DNA of 7,278 bases, taken from an uncultured Clostridia bacterium (lineage in GTDB: Bacteria > Bacillota > Clostridia > Oscillospirales > Ruminococcaceae). Location of the stretch: assembly GCA_937901465.1 (NCBI GenBank), contig CALGTU010000183.1, positions 1-7,278 of the forward strand. Reading direction: 5' to 3'. Position 1 is the stretch's first letter. Every line of letters starts with the position of its first letter. This document shows positions 1 through 5,840 of the stretch, in pieces. A program made the translations under genes and the position numbers. The notes under the pieces were generated by a model, which had not been told where the DNA came from, did no database searches, and worked only from the letters and a program-made list of their open reading frames with translations.

Positions 1-209
1 AAGGATTGATTAAGTACACTGGTGTTATGTTAAAAGGTAAAATGGAAGTGTTAACCGACCAAAAGACGAAAGACATGATTTGGCGCAAGGGGGACACTAT
101 GTTCTATAAAGGCGGAGTTACTGACCCTGACTATTGTGTTTTGAGATTTAACGCAGATAGTGGAAGATATTATTGTGATTTGAAAACGGAGAGTTTTTCA
201 ATCGTGTAA
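1..209 (+). CDS. Pyridoxamine 5'-phosphate oxidase-like flavin-binding protein, C-terminal part (5' end outside window)
   Basis: The reading frame is open to the left edge (codon GGA at 3-5, then TTG read as Leu), so this is the C-terminal 68 or so residues of a longer protein, not a gene starting at the TTG. The visible sequence has a beta-strand-rich pattern: GVMLKGKMEVLTD, then KDMIWRKGD, then GGVTDPDYCVLRF, ending DLKTESFSIV. This resembles the last third of small FMN-binding split-barrel proteins of the pyridoxamine 5'-phosphate oxidase-like superfamily, where the TDPDYCVL(K/R)F strand is typical. Such proteins are usually cytoplasmic, about 130-150 aa, and mostly of unknown substrate; few are true PdxH enzymes. 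Assignment is from recalled family patterns and the N-terminal half is not visible, so the exact function is open. A stem-loop terminator follows 35 bp after the stop. Confidence 0.65.
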   Translation, partial: GLIKYTGVMLKGKMEVLTDQKTKDMIWRKGDTMFYKGGVTDPDYCVLRFNADSGRYYCDLKTESFSIV

Positions 210-244
210 TATAAATTCCAATTTATCGAACTGAATATAAAATA

Positions 245-276
245 AACTCCAGAGAAGACGTTTCTTCTCTGGAGTT
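245..276. terminator. Bidirectional intrinsic terminator between convergent genes
   Basis: A perfect 13-bp inverted repeat (AACTCCAGAGAAG at 245-257 and its complement at 264-276) encloses a 6-base loop. It sits between the flavin-binding protein gene ending at 209 (+) and the PstS-like gene ending at 321 (-). The plus-side tail is only moderately T-rich (ACTTCTTTAT). The minus-side tail reads TATTTTATATT. It can serve both genes. Confidence 0.75.
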
Positions 277-320
277 ACTTCTTTATGGCTACTGCCCTTT
301 AGCTGTCGGGAGTTTTATTT

Positions 321-1283
321 TCAGTAAGGAACATATCCTGTTTCTTCGATGATTTTCTTTCCCTCATCAGAAAGAAGAAAGTCGATAACTTTTTTTACAT
401 TTTCGTTTTCGTTATCTTTTCTGTAAACTGCGTAAAAGTCTGCTACAACGGGATAATTTTTATTTGAGATATTTTCTTTATCGGGATAAATTCCATTAAC
501 GGAAAGAATTTTTATTCCACCGTTTTCTGCGACATCCTCAACATAAAATCTGAACGAAAATCCTATTGAACGTCCTATAAAGCCTAAAGGATTATGTTTC
601 ATTTCTGTTCCTTTCATAAAGGCTTTCATTGTTGACTGACTTCCGCTGTTTTCAAGGCGCTGGGTAGGGTTTATAAGCAAGAATTCACCGCCGACGGCTG
701 ACCAGTTTGTTATTTCGCCTGAATAGATTTTACGGATTTCTTCTACTGACAAATCCGAAACAGGATTTTCTTTATTGACTATGAAAACAAAGGCTTCTTT
801 TCCTATGGGGACAAGTTCTAGTTCTACTCCTTTTTCTTTTGCATAAGCCATCTGGCTTTCAGATGGGTGTGCTGTTAAGAAAATATCTGTATCGCCATCG
901 ACAACAGCTGTGAATCCACGGATTGTGTTTTTCATCTGAACACAACTTTCGGGAGAAAATTCACCATCGGCAAAAGAAACCGAACTTTTTGGATAGATAG
1001 AATATGCTACCGCCGAATAGATAGGGTAGAGTGCTTCGGAACCATCTAAAATCGGGATATTTTCTGTTATTTCAAGAGAAGAATCTATTCTTACAATCTC
1101 GGAATTTTCATCAAAGGGGAGATATTTTTCGACAGAGATTGTTTTTGGCTCTGACGGAGAAAGTTCCTTTGCGGGAAGGCAGGGTTTTGTGAACATAAAA
1201 AAGATAAGCATATCGAATGAGATGAAAAATGCTGAAATTCCTATTATCACAAGAAGCTGACAGATAAGTTTTTTCTTATTCAT
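321..1283 (-). CDS. PstS-like substrate-binding protein, membrane-anchored, no transporter genes adjacent
   Basis: The 320-aa protein has an N-terminal hydrophobic helix (about residues 6-31, after MNKKK) and a type 2 periplasmic-binding-protein domain. Visible PstS-family motifs are DGSEALYP (80-87), the IYSGEITNW segment (186-194), the ligand-loop motif ENSGSQSTM (211-219) and a C-terminal GYVPY. The family binds phosphate or a related oxyanion outside the cell and delivers it to PstCAB. Cys35 follows Pro, so it is a poor lipobox; the protein is more likely held by an uncleaved signal anchor than by lipid. The stretch between the SGSQ loop and IGFSFRFY (about 220-245) seems shorter than in homologues I recall. 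Start ATG at 1283 has an excellent SD (GGGAGG, 6 nt away) that overlaps the stop of the upstream 45-aa gene. It is the last gene of a three-gene unit. No pstC, pstA, pstB or phoU is present in the window, so transport is unproven. Confidence 0.85.
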   Translation of the reverse strand: MNKKKLICQLLVIIGISAFFISFDMLIFFMFTKPCLPAKELSPSEPKTISVEKYLPFDENSEIVRIDSSLEITENIPILDGSEALYPIYSAVAYSIYPKSSVSFADGEFSPESCVQMKNTIRGFTAVVDGDTDIFLTAHPSESQMAYAKEKGVELELVPIGKEAFVFIVNKENPVSDLSVEEIRKIYSGEITNWSAVGGEFLLINPTQRLENSGSQSTMKAFMKGTEMKHNPLGFIGRSIGFSFRFYVEDVAENGGIKILSVNGIYPDKENISNKNYPVVADFYAVYRKDNENENVKKVIDFLLSDEGKKIIEETGYVPY

Positions 1284-1286
1284 AGG

Positions 1287-1424
1287 CTACCTCCCGTTTG
1301 AAATGAAGGTTGTTACCGAACATTCGCCATAAAGAAGAATTGTTATGACAACAATGGCGATAGTTGCGATAATGCCTATAGAAACAAGGGCGATTATTAT
1401 TTTAAGAAAAAGTTTATCATCCAT
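1287..1424 (-). CDS. Small single-helix membrane protein (45 aa), unrecognised family
   Basis: This short gene starts at ATG 1424 and ends at TAG 1287-1289. The protein begins MDDKLFLK, has one strongly hydrophobic helix at about residues 9-32 (Ile/Val/Ala-rich) and a short polar tail YGECSVTTFISNGR. Three features argue that it is real. Its SD (AAGGTGAG) overlaps the TAA stop of the 74-aa gene upstream. Only 9 nt separate the two genes. Its own stop lies inside the SD of the PstS-like gene, whose ATG is 3 nt further on. That packing suggests translational coupling through all three genes. I recognise no family and infer no function beyond a membrane location. A second ATG at 1420 is in another frame. 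A chance ORF is possible but unlikely given the fit of both ribosome binding sites. Confidence 0.7.
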   Translation of the reverse strand: MDDKLFLKIIIALVSIGIIATIAIVVITILLYGECSVTTFISNGR

Positions 1425-1433
1425 AAGCTCACC

Positions 1434-1658
1434 TTACATATACATTATAGCCGACATCATAAGTATAGAAATCGCTATGATTGCCGCAACGACAAGACCT
1501 ACGACTGTTCCTGTTATTATAATGGCGATTTTGAGTTTCTTTCTTTTTGCCTCGTCGCCTTTTGCTTTGCAGAAGAGAACTATCTCAACTATAAGAAGCG
1601 GAAGGGGAAGTATAACTATAATTATAAAAAGAATTGTAAGAATTATTGAAGAAAGCAT
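1434..1658 (-). CDS. Small two-helix membrane protein (74 aa), unrecognised family
   Basis: The start ATG at 1658 has a strong SD (GGAGG, 8 nt spacing). The protein has two hydrophobic helices, about residues 4-29 and 43-70, joined by a short basic loop (KAKGDEAKRKKLK). By the positive-inside rule the loop should face the cytoplasm with both ends outside, a simple hairpin topology. No enzymatic motif or known family is apparent. It is the first gene of a unit with the 45-aa protein and the PstS-like protein, so the products may sit together at the membrane; that is inference from gene order only. The gene begins 55 bp after the 3' end of tRNA-Leu, with a terminator-like hairpin in between and no convincing promoter of its own. 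Confidence 0.75.
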   Translation of the reverse strand: MLSSIILTILFIIIVILPLPLLIVEIVLFCKAKGDEAKRKKLKIAIIITGTVVGLVVAAIIAISILMMSAIMYM

Positions 1659-1683
1659 TTTTATTCCTCCTTATATAAACATA

Positions 1684-1712
1684 AAAGGCACAATACTAAG
1701 TACTGTGCCTTT
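1684..1712 (-). terminator. Terminator-like hairpin after tRNA-Leu
   Basis: On the minus strand the hairpin starts 2 nt after the tRNA CCA end. It has a 12-bp stem with one G-T wobble (AAAGGCACAGTA paired with TATTGTGCCTTT), a 5-base loop and the tail TATGTTTATAT. The tail is interrupted by A and G, so termination may be incomplete. The SD of the 74-aa gene begins only about 15 nt past the stem, so read-through transcripts would feed straight into that gene. Confidence 0.7.
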
Positions 1713-1713
1713 A

Positions 1714-1800
1714 TGGTGCAGGAGATGGGACTTGAACCCACACAAGATTGCTCTCACAAGCACCTCAAGCTTGCGCGTCTGCCTATTCCGCCACCCCTGC
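1714..1800 (-). tRNA. tRNA-Leu (anticodon GAG)
   Basis: This is an 87-nt class II tRNA with a 7-bp acceptor stem (GCAGGGG with CTCCTGC, one G-T pair), discriminator A and an encoded CCA at 1714-1716. The anticodon stem is CAAGC/GCTTG with loop TTGAGGT, giving anticodon GAG (positions 1764-1766, reads CUC and CUU). A long variable arm and a T arm with GTTCAAG are present, as expected for leucine. It has its own promoter about 34 bp upstream and a terminator-like hairpin directly after it. Confidence 0.97.
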
Positions 1801-1807
1801 GTGTTAT

Positions 1808-1829
1808 AAGCCGTCATTTCCGACGGCTT
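1808..1829 (-). other. Leader hairpin at the 5' end of the tRNA-Leu transcript
   Basis: A perfect 8-bp inverted repeat (AAGCCGTC / GACGGCTT) with a 6-base loop lies between the promoter and the tRNA. The predicted transcription start (about 1827-1828, 6-7 nt past the -10) coincides with the first base of the stem. The precursor would therefore begin with a hairpin, ending 7 nt before the mature tRNA. There is no T-run after it, so it is not a good terminator for the CmpB-like gene that ends at 1882. Confidence 0.55.
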
Positions 1830-1833
1830 TATC

Positions 1834-1862
1834 ATTATATCACTGATTTTTATACTTGTCAA
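1834..1862 (-). promoter_or_regulatory. Promoter of tRNA-Leu (sigma-A type)
   Basis: On the minus strand, TTGACA (1857-1862) and TATAAT (1834-1839) are both perfect consensus and are separated by exactly 17 bp. This is typical of strongly expressed stable-RNA genes. It probably also supplies read-through transcription to the downstream three-gene unit. Confidence 0.9.
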
Positions 1863-1881
1863 TACTTTTTTACAAATTTTT

Positions 1882-2670
1882 TTATTTTTTTCTGCTTTTC
1901 AGTTTTTTTCTTATGTCGAAGCGCTCACGAAGGTCGGAAAGAACGATGTTATATTCGTGCGAACGCATTCTTGGGAATGCACGAAGCACACGCTGTTGCC
2001 ATACTGTTGTCTTTTCGGAAAGACGGTCATATTTTGCTTTAAGCTCTAAAACTTCATCGGAAAGGTTTTCGCCTATGGCATCGGAAGCCATACGGAATCT
2101 TCTTCTGAGGTCATCGAGTTTCTGAAGTCGGTTATTGAGGTTTATGATAACGGCGATGGAAAGACCAAGGTCTGCCATAATCACAAAGAATATAACCCAT
2201 GCAACAGGAAGCCCTATCTTAACAGGAACGAAATCAACGAATTTTTCAAGTGCGGGGTGAACAACATTCATTACAAGAACGCAGGCTATTCCCCACAAGA
2301 GAGAATTTTTAAGGCATATATAACCTTTGAGGTTGAACTTTTCGTGCGAATAATCCCACCAGGTGTTATGAAAGATTTTTTCTAAGGTAAAGCCTATCAA
2401 AAATTCCCATGAAGTAGTAAGAATTACAGAGCCTACAAATAAAAGAATGGCGTTTTCTACCAAAGGGGTTAATGCTATAAGGACAAAAACCATACCAAAA
2501 CCATAGATAGGGCAGATAGGTCCGTTTAAAAAACCTCTGTTATCAAAATAGCCGGTTTCTAAGGTCATATAGATAGTTTCGACAAACCAGCCTATTACCG
2601 AATAGATTGTAAAGAAACAGAACATCTGATAGACAGACCAGTCTGTTCCTAAAAAAGAAATTGTATCCAT
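1882..2670 (-). CDS. CmpB-like putative ABC-transporter type IV membrane protein
   Basis: The 262-aa integral membrane protein has about five hydrophobic segments (roughly 15-37, 55-73, 75-97, 117-138 and 153-177). Conserved polar motifs lie between them: NRGFLNGPICPIYGFG (44-59), WWDYS (104-108) and NLKGYICL (113-120). These match what I recall of the family named 'putative ABC-transporter type IV' (CmpB, formerly a DUF), widespread in Clostridia. Despite the name, there is no ATP-binding domain here or next to it, and the function of the family is not well established. The last 80 residues form a charged, probably helical cytoplasmic tail (NRLQKLDDLRRRF ... RKKLKSRKK). ATG 2670 has an AAAGGAG SD 7 nt upstream. 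A consensus promoter lies in the gap shared with trmB. No clear terminator follows before the tRNA promoter. Confidence 0.8.
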   Translation of the reverse strand: MDTISFLGTDWSVYQMFCFFTIYSVIGWFVETIYMTLETGYFDNRGFLNGPICPIYGFGMVFVLIALTPLVENAILLFVGSVILTTSWEFLIGFTLEKIFHNTWWDYSHEKFNLKGYICLKNSLLWGIACVLVMNVVHPALEKFVDFVPVKIGLPVAWVIFFVIMADLGLSIAVIINLNNRLQKLDDLRRRFRMASDAIGENLSDEVLELKAKYDRLSEKTTVWQQRVLRAFPRMRSHEYNIVLSDLRERFDIRKKLKSRKK

Positions 2671-2706
2671 TTTTTTCTCCTTTAAGAAAATACGTTACCG
2701 AAATAA

Positions 2707-2735
2707 ATTATATCAATATTCTCTCTTTCAGTCAA
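2707..2735 (-). promoter_or_regulatory. Promoter of the CmpB-like gene (sigma-A type)
   Basis: On the minus strand, TTGACT (2730-2735) and TATAAT (2707-2712) are separated by 17 bp, 37 bp before the ATG. It faces away from the trmB promoter, and the two -35 boxes are only 7 bp apart, so activity at one could affect the other. Confidence 0.85.
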
Positions 2736-2742
2736 TATCGGG

Positions 2743-2771
2743 TTGAAAAAATACTTATATTATGATAGAAT
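2743..2771 (+). promoter_or_regulatory. Promoter of trmB (sigma-A type)
   Basis: TTGAAA (2743-2748) and TAGAAT (2766-2771) are separated by 17 bp, 40 bp before the trmB start. It is back to back with the promoter of the CmpB-like gene. Confidence 0.75.
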
Positions 2772-2811
2772 AATCTTTGGTGAATAAATATATGTTGAGG
2801 AGATACTCTTT

Positions 2812-3474
2812 ATGAGAATGAGAATAAAACCCTGGGCAAGACCTGAACTCGCGGTATGTGAATTCTGTGTTCAGGAGCCCAAAGAAAACAAGGGGAAATG
2901 GCATGAATTTTTTGGGAACGGCAAGCCTTTGATGCTTGAACTCGGATGCGGAAAGGGCGGATTTATTTCAAAACTTGCCCCCGAAAACAGAGATATAAAT
3001 TTTGTTGCGATTGACGCTATAAGCGATATGTTAGGGCTTGCTAAAAGAAACATAGAAAGAGAATATGCCGAAAGAAATATTCCCATAGACAACGTTAAAG
3101 TTCTGATATGTAATGTTGAAAGAATAGATGATGTTTTTTCGCCCGAAGATGTTGTTGACAGAATTTATATAAATTTCTGCAATCCATGGCCTAAGGCGAA
3201 ACACCACAAGCACAGACTTACACACACAAGACAGCTTGAAAAATACAAGACCTTTTTAAAGGACGGCGGAGAAATCCGTTTTAAGACCGACAGCGATATG
3301 CTTTTTAAATCATCGCTCAGATATTTTGAAGAAGCGGGTTTTGAGTTGGTTTATGTTACGGAAGACTTACATAATTCAGGCTTTGAAGGAAATATCGAAA
3401 CCGAACATGAAAAGATGTTTACTGCTGAGGGAATAACAACAAAGTTTCTGATAGCAAAATATAATAAAAAATAA
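2812..3474 (+). CDS. trmB: tRNA (guanine-N7-)-methyltransferase
   Basis: TrmB transfers a methyl group from S-adenosylmethionine to N7 of G46 in the variable loop of tRNAs, in the cytoplasm. The 220-aa length is normal for the family. The N-terminus MRMRIKPWARPEL matches the usual TrmB start, supporting ATG 2812, which has GAGGAG 9 nt upstream. Visible motifs are the SAM-binding loop LELGCGKGGF (42-51), an acidic strand end VAIDAI (65-70), the signature NPWPKAKHHKHRL (124-136), FKTD (157-160) and the C-terminal TEHEKMF (197-203). The signature has Asn124 where many homologues, including E. coli, have Asp (DPW). This may be a variant normal for the clade. It is a single-gene unit with its own promoter and a hairpin terminator after the stop. 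Confidence 0.95.
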   Translation: MRMRIKPWARPELAVCEFCVQEPKENKGKWHEFFGNGKPLMLELGCGKGGFISKLAPENRDINFVAIDAISDMLGLAKRNIEREYAERNIPIDNVKVLICNVERIDDVFSPEDVVDRIYINFCNPWPKAKHHKHRLTHTRQLEKYKTFLKDGGEIRFKTDSDMLFKSSLRYFEEAGFELVYVTEDLHNSGFEGNIETEHEKMFTAEGITTKFLIAKYNKK

Positions 3475-3487
3475 TATATTTACGAAA

Positions 3488-3516
3488 ATCCCCACTGTCC
3501 ATAAGGCAGTGGGGAT
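3488..3516 (+). terminator. Terminator after trmB
   Basis: The inverted repeat ATCCCCACTG / CAGTGGGGAT (3488-3497 and 3507-3516) extends inward by a wobble pair and a C-G pair, giving a 12-bp stem and a 5-base loop. It begins 14 bp after the trmB stop. The tail (ATTCATTAT) is only mildly T-rich. Confidence 0.7.
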
Positions 3517-3519
3517 ATT

Positions 3520-3724
3520 CATTATGATATGGAGAAAGATAAGATTAATGCGGAGATTACGCCGTCTGATTGGGGTTTACAGACGGAGTTTGCAGTTTAG
3601 AGGGGATGTTGTCAAGGGGGGACAACTTTTACTGCTTCCGTTCAATCTTTGTACCTTAGTACAATATGAAGTATAGCCTGAAAATGTGATAGTTTTGTGA
3701 AACTATAAAGAAAAAAAGACGAAA
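3520..3724. other. Gene-free gap with clustered small inverted repeats
   Basis: I see no convincing gene here. The stretch is more G-rich than its surroundings and contains four small inverted repeats. They are CCGTCTG/CAGACGG (3562-3586), GTTGTC/GACAAC (3608-3626, loop AAGGGGG, followed by TTTT), GTAC-CTTA-GTAC (3651-3662) and ATAGTTT/AAACTAT (3689-3706). It lies between the convergent trmB and sensor kinase genes. It could be a degraded or dispersed intergenic element, or simply paired terminator debris. Confidence 0.45.
3689..3706 (-). terminator. Possible weak terminator of the two-component operon
   Basis: The 7-bp inverted repeat ATAGTTT/AAACTAT with a 4-base loop lies 19 bp after the sensor kinase stop. 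On the minus strand it is preceded by a T-rich run and followed by CACATTTTC, which is a poor U-tract. It is the only hairpin close to the operon end, so the call is tentative. Confidence 0.3.
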
Positions 3725-5155
3725 TCACAAAATTATTTCAAACCAGAAGGTACTTCCTTTTCCGATTTCGGACTGAACGCCGAACGGGAAGGAATGATGA
3801 CGGAGAATACCTTTTACGATAGCAAGGCCAAGGCCTGTTCCTATGATATCACGCTTTGATTTTTCGGAACGATAGTAACGGTCGAAAATAAGAGGGAGAA
3901 GTTCAGGCGGGATTCCTTCGCCATCATCGGTTATTTCTATTCTGACACTCTTTTTTGAGTTTATCTGTTTTATTGTTATTTCTCTTCCTTCGCCCGAATA
4001 GTTTATTGCGTTATTGATGAGGTTATAGATAACCTGTTCGATTTTTATTTCATCGGCTTTAACGATTATCGGTTCATCTTTAATAAGGGTGAAGTTATAG
4101 CCTTTTTGTTCTTTGAAAAGGGTATAACGCTGTAATATGCCATCAAGTTTTTCTGAAATATCAAACTCGGAAATATTAAGAGTTGCATTTCCGCTTTCTA
4201 TTCTTGAAAGGTCTAAAATATCGTTTACAAGGGCTGAAAGACGGTCGCTTTCGTCTATTATTATGCCGAGATGTTCTTCACGCTTTACAGGATTATCGCC
4301 TGAAAGGTCTCTTATCATTTCGGCATAGGCTTTTACCATTGTAAGAGGTGTTCTAAGGTCGTGAGAAATATTCGCCATAAGGTCACGTCTTAAATTATCG
4401 ACCTTTGATATTTCTGTTGATGCAAAATTAAGAGCTGAGGCGAGTTTTTCGGATTCGTAATATCCCGTTCCGTCGAAATGGACATTATAATCGCCTTCGG
4501 CTAAAAATTTTGCGGATTTTGTTATGTTATCGATAGGGCGGGAGATATGTTTTGCCATAAAGAATGAAAGGATAAGCCCTATTATGAGAAGAATTATTGT
4601 TATGAAGAAAAGGTGTTTTTCGAGAATTGAAATGGTTGAACCCAAGGGGTCTAAAGAAGTGTTCAGAAAGAGGAAACCTACGGGTTCTTCTTTTGTTCCT
4701 ATAAGTCTTCCATAGAGAAGGGTTGTTGTTTTGAAACGCTCGTTTTTTACAACGACCTGAATTATGTTATCATCGCTTTGCATTATCATTTCACGATAGG
4801 TTTTCATTGTTTCATCGTTATGAGGAGAGATAGCACCGCTTCCTGCTAAGATATCAATAGAGTAGAAGTCGTTTCCGAAGAAATCGGTTATCTTTATACA
4901 CATATTGTTATCATAGGCGGTTTTGTCGAAAATTTCTCTGTAATTTTCTGATGTTATCTGAGAAGAGACGATTTTTCCGACGCGCTTGATATCCTGTATT
5001 TTAATATTCTGGTATGTTACGGGAAGGATTACAAGCTGAAAAAACCACATAAGAACGATTACGATGAATATGAAAAGGACGAAATAGGTCCAGATAGTAT
5101 ATCTTAGGCTTTTTACAAGTTTTAAACTTGATTTTTTTTCATCGTTATACTTCAA
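3725..5155 (-). CDS. Two-component sensor histidine kinase (HAMP, HisKA, HATPase)
   Basis: This is a membrane sensor kinase of 476 aa from the TTG start preferred here. In order it has a transmembrane helix (about 22-46), an extracellular sensor region of about 135 residues with no family I recognise, a second helix (about 181-202) and a HAMP linker (about 203-255). The HisKA domain follows, with NISHDLRTPLTM and phospho-accepting His265. The ATP-binding domain has the N box (NLINNAINY, from 378), G1 (DDGEGIP, 410-416), F box (FDRYYRSEKS) and G2 (GTGLGLAIVKG, 439-449). All catalytic elements are intact. It should phosphorylate the response regulator encoded just upstream. No ATG is available at the start. 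TTG 5155 has a weak GGGG SD 7 nt upstream and overlaps the regulator stop by 11 bp. GTG 5173 would add six residues (29-bp overlap) but has no visible SD. The signal sensed is unknown. Confidence 0.93.
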   Translation of the reverse strand: MKYNDEKKSSLKLVKSLRYTIWTYFVLFIFIVIVLMWFFQLVILPVTYQNIKIQDIKRVGKIVSSQITSENYREIFDKTAYDNNMCIKITDFFGNDFYSIDILAGSGAISPHNDETMKTYREMIMQSDDNIIQVVVKNERFKTTTLLYGRLIGTKEEPVGFLFLNTSLDPLGSTISILEKHLFFITIILLIIGLILSFFMAKHISRPIDNITKSAKFLAEGDYNVHFDGTGYYESEKLASALNFASTEISKVDNLRRDLMANISHDLRTPLTMVKAYAEMIRDLSGDNPVKREEHLGIIIDESDRLSALVNDILDLSRIESGNATLNISEFDISEKLDGILQRYTLFKEQKGYNFTLIKDEPIIVKADEIKIEQVIYNLINNAINYSGEGREITIKQINSKKSVRIEITDDGEGIPPELLPLIFDRYYRSEKSKRDIIGTGLGLAIVKGILRHHSFPFGVQSEIGKGSTFWFEIIL

Positions 5156-5819
5156 ATTTATACCCCATTCCACGAAGTGTTACTATGAATTTGCGATATT
5201 GTCCCAAACTGTTGCGGAGCATTTTTATATGGGTATCGACTGTTCTGTCATCGCCGAAGAAATCAAATCCCCATACGTTTTCTAAAAGCTTTTCACGGGA
5301 AAGTGCGATATTCTTATTTTCGACAAGATAGAAGAGAAGGTCGTATTCTTTTGGGGTGAGTGAAACCTTTTCACCGTCTACTATCACTTCACGGCCTGTT
5401 ACGTTTATTTCGAGTCCCTCGAAAACATGTTTTTCGATTTTTATTTCGGTGGTAGCAAGGATACTTCTGTTTATTGCGATTTTAATTCTCGCCATAAGTT
5501 CTTTTGGAGAAAATGGCTTTACTACATAATCGACAGCGCCTATTTCAAATCCGAAGAGTTTGTCATATTCTTCACCCCTTGCCGAAAGCATGATAACGGG
5601 GGTAGGTTTTATCTTGTTTATTTCCTTGCAGGCGGAAAAACCGTCAAGGCGGGGCATCATTACGTCCATAACGATAAGGTCGAAATTTTCTTTACGGCAC
5701 ATATCAACAGCAGACATACCGTCTTCTGCTTCGAAAACTTCATAGCCTTCGAATTCGGCATATTCTCTTACTACATTACGGATATTTTTTTCGTCATCGC
5801 ATATAAGAATCTTACTCAT
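5145..5819 (-). CDS. OmpR/PhoB-family response regulator
   Basis: The 224-aa DNA-binding response regulator has two domains. The receiver domain (1-115) has the acidic pair Asp8-Asp9, phospho-acceptor Asp52 (LIVMDVMMPRLDG), Ser79 and Lys101 (VVKPFSPKEL). The winged-helix domain (about 125-224) carries the family signatures LTPKEYDLLFYLVEN and SREKLLENVWG, then DDRTVDTHIKMLR and the final RGMGYKFEV. The start is the ATG at 5819 (MSKILICDD), which has GGAG 8 nt upstream. The frame stays open 14 codons further, but that part is AT-rich promoter sequence with no SD. The stop overlaps the sensor kinase start, so the two are cotranscribed and probably translationally coupled. Upstream lie two 10-bp direct repeats that could be a binding site for this protein or its promoter. 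The target genes cannot be told from sequence. Confidence 0.95.
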   Translation of the reverse strand: MSKILICDDEKNIRNVVREYAEFEGYEVFEAEDGMSAVDMCRKENFDLIVMDVMMPRLDGFSACKEINKIKPTPVIMLSARGEEYDKLFGFEIGAVDYVVKPFSPKELMARIKIAINRSILATTEIKIEKHVFEGLEINVTGREVIVDGEKVSLTPKEYDLLFYLVENKNIALSREKLLENVWGFDFFGDDRTVDTHIKMLRNSLGQYRKFIVTLRGMGYKFEV

Positions 5820-5840
5820 AAAAATTTCTCCATAAAAAAT

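Noticed and set aside
1345..1809. 154-codon plus-strand ORF across the small membrane genes and tRNA
   Set aside because: It is antisense to two well-supported small genes and runs through the tRNA; no SD and low-complexity Ile/Ser-rich protein.
1808..1829. Hairpin as terminator of the CmpB-like gene
   Set aside because: There is no T-run after the stem on the minus strand and the tRNA promoter lies between the gene and the hairpin; a leader-hairpin role fits better.
3524..3676. 50-codon plus-strand ORF (Arg-rich, starting MIWRKIRLMRR)
   Set aside because: It has no ribosome binding site, starts just past the trmB terminator and spans several inverted repeats; the Arg-rich composition looks like chance translation of non-coding DNA.
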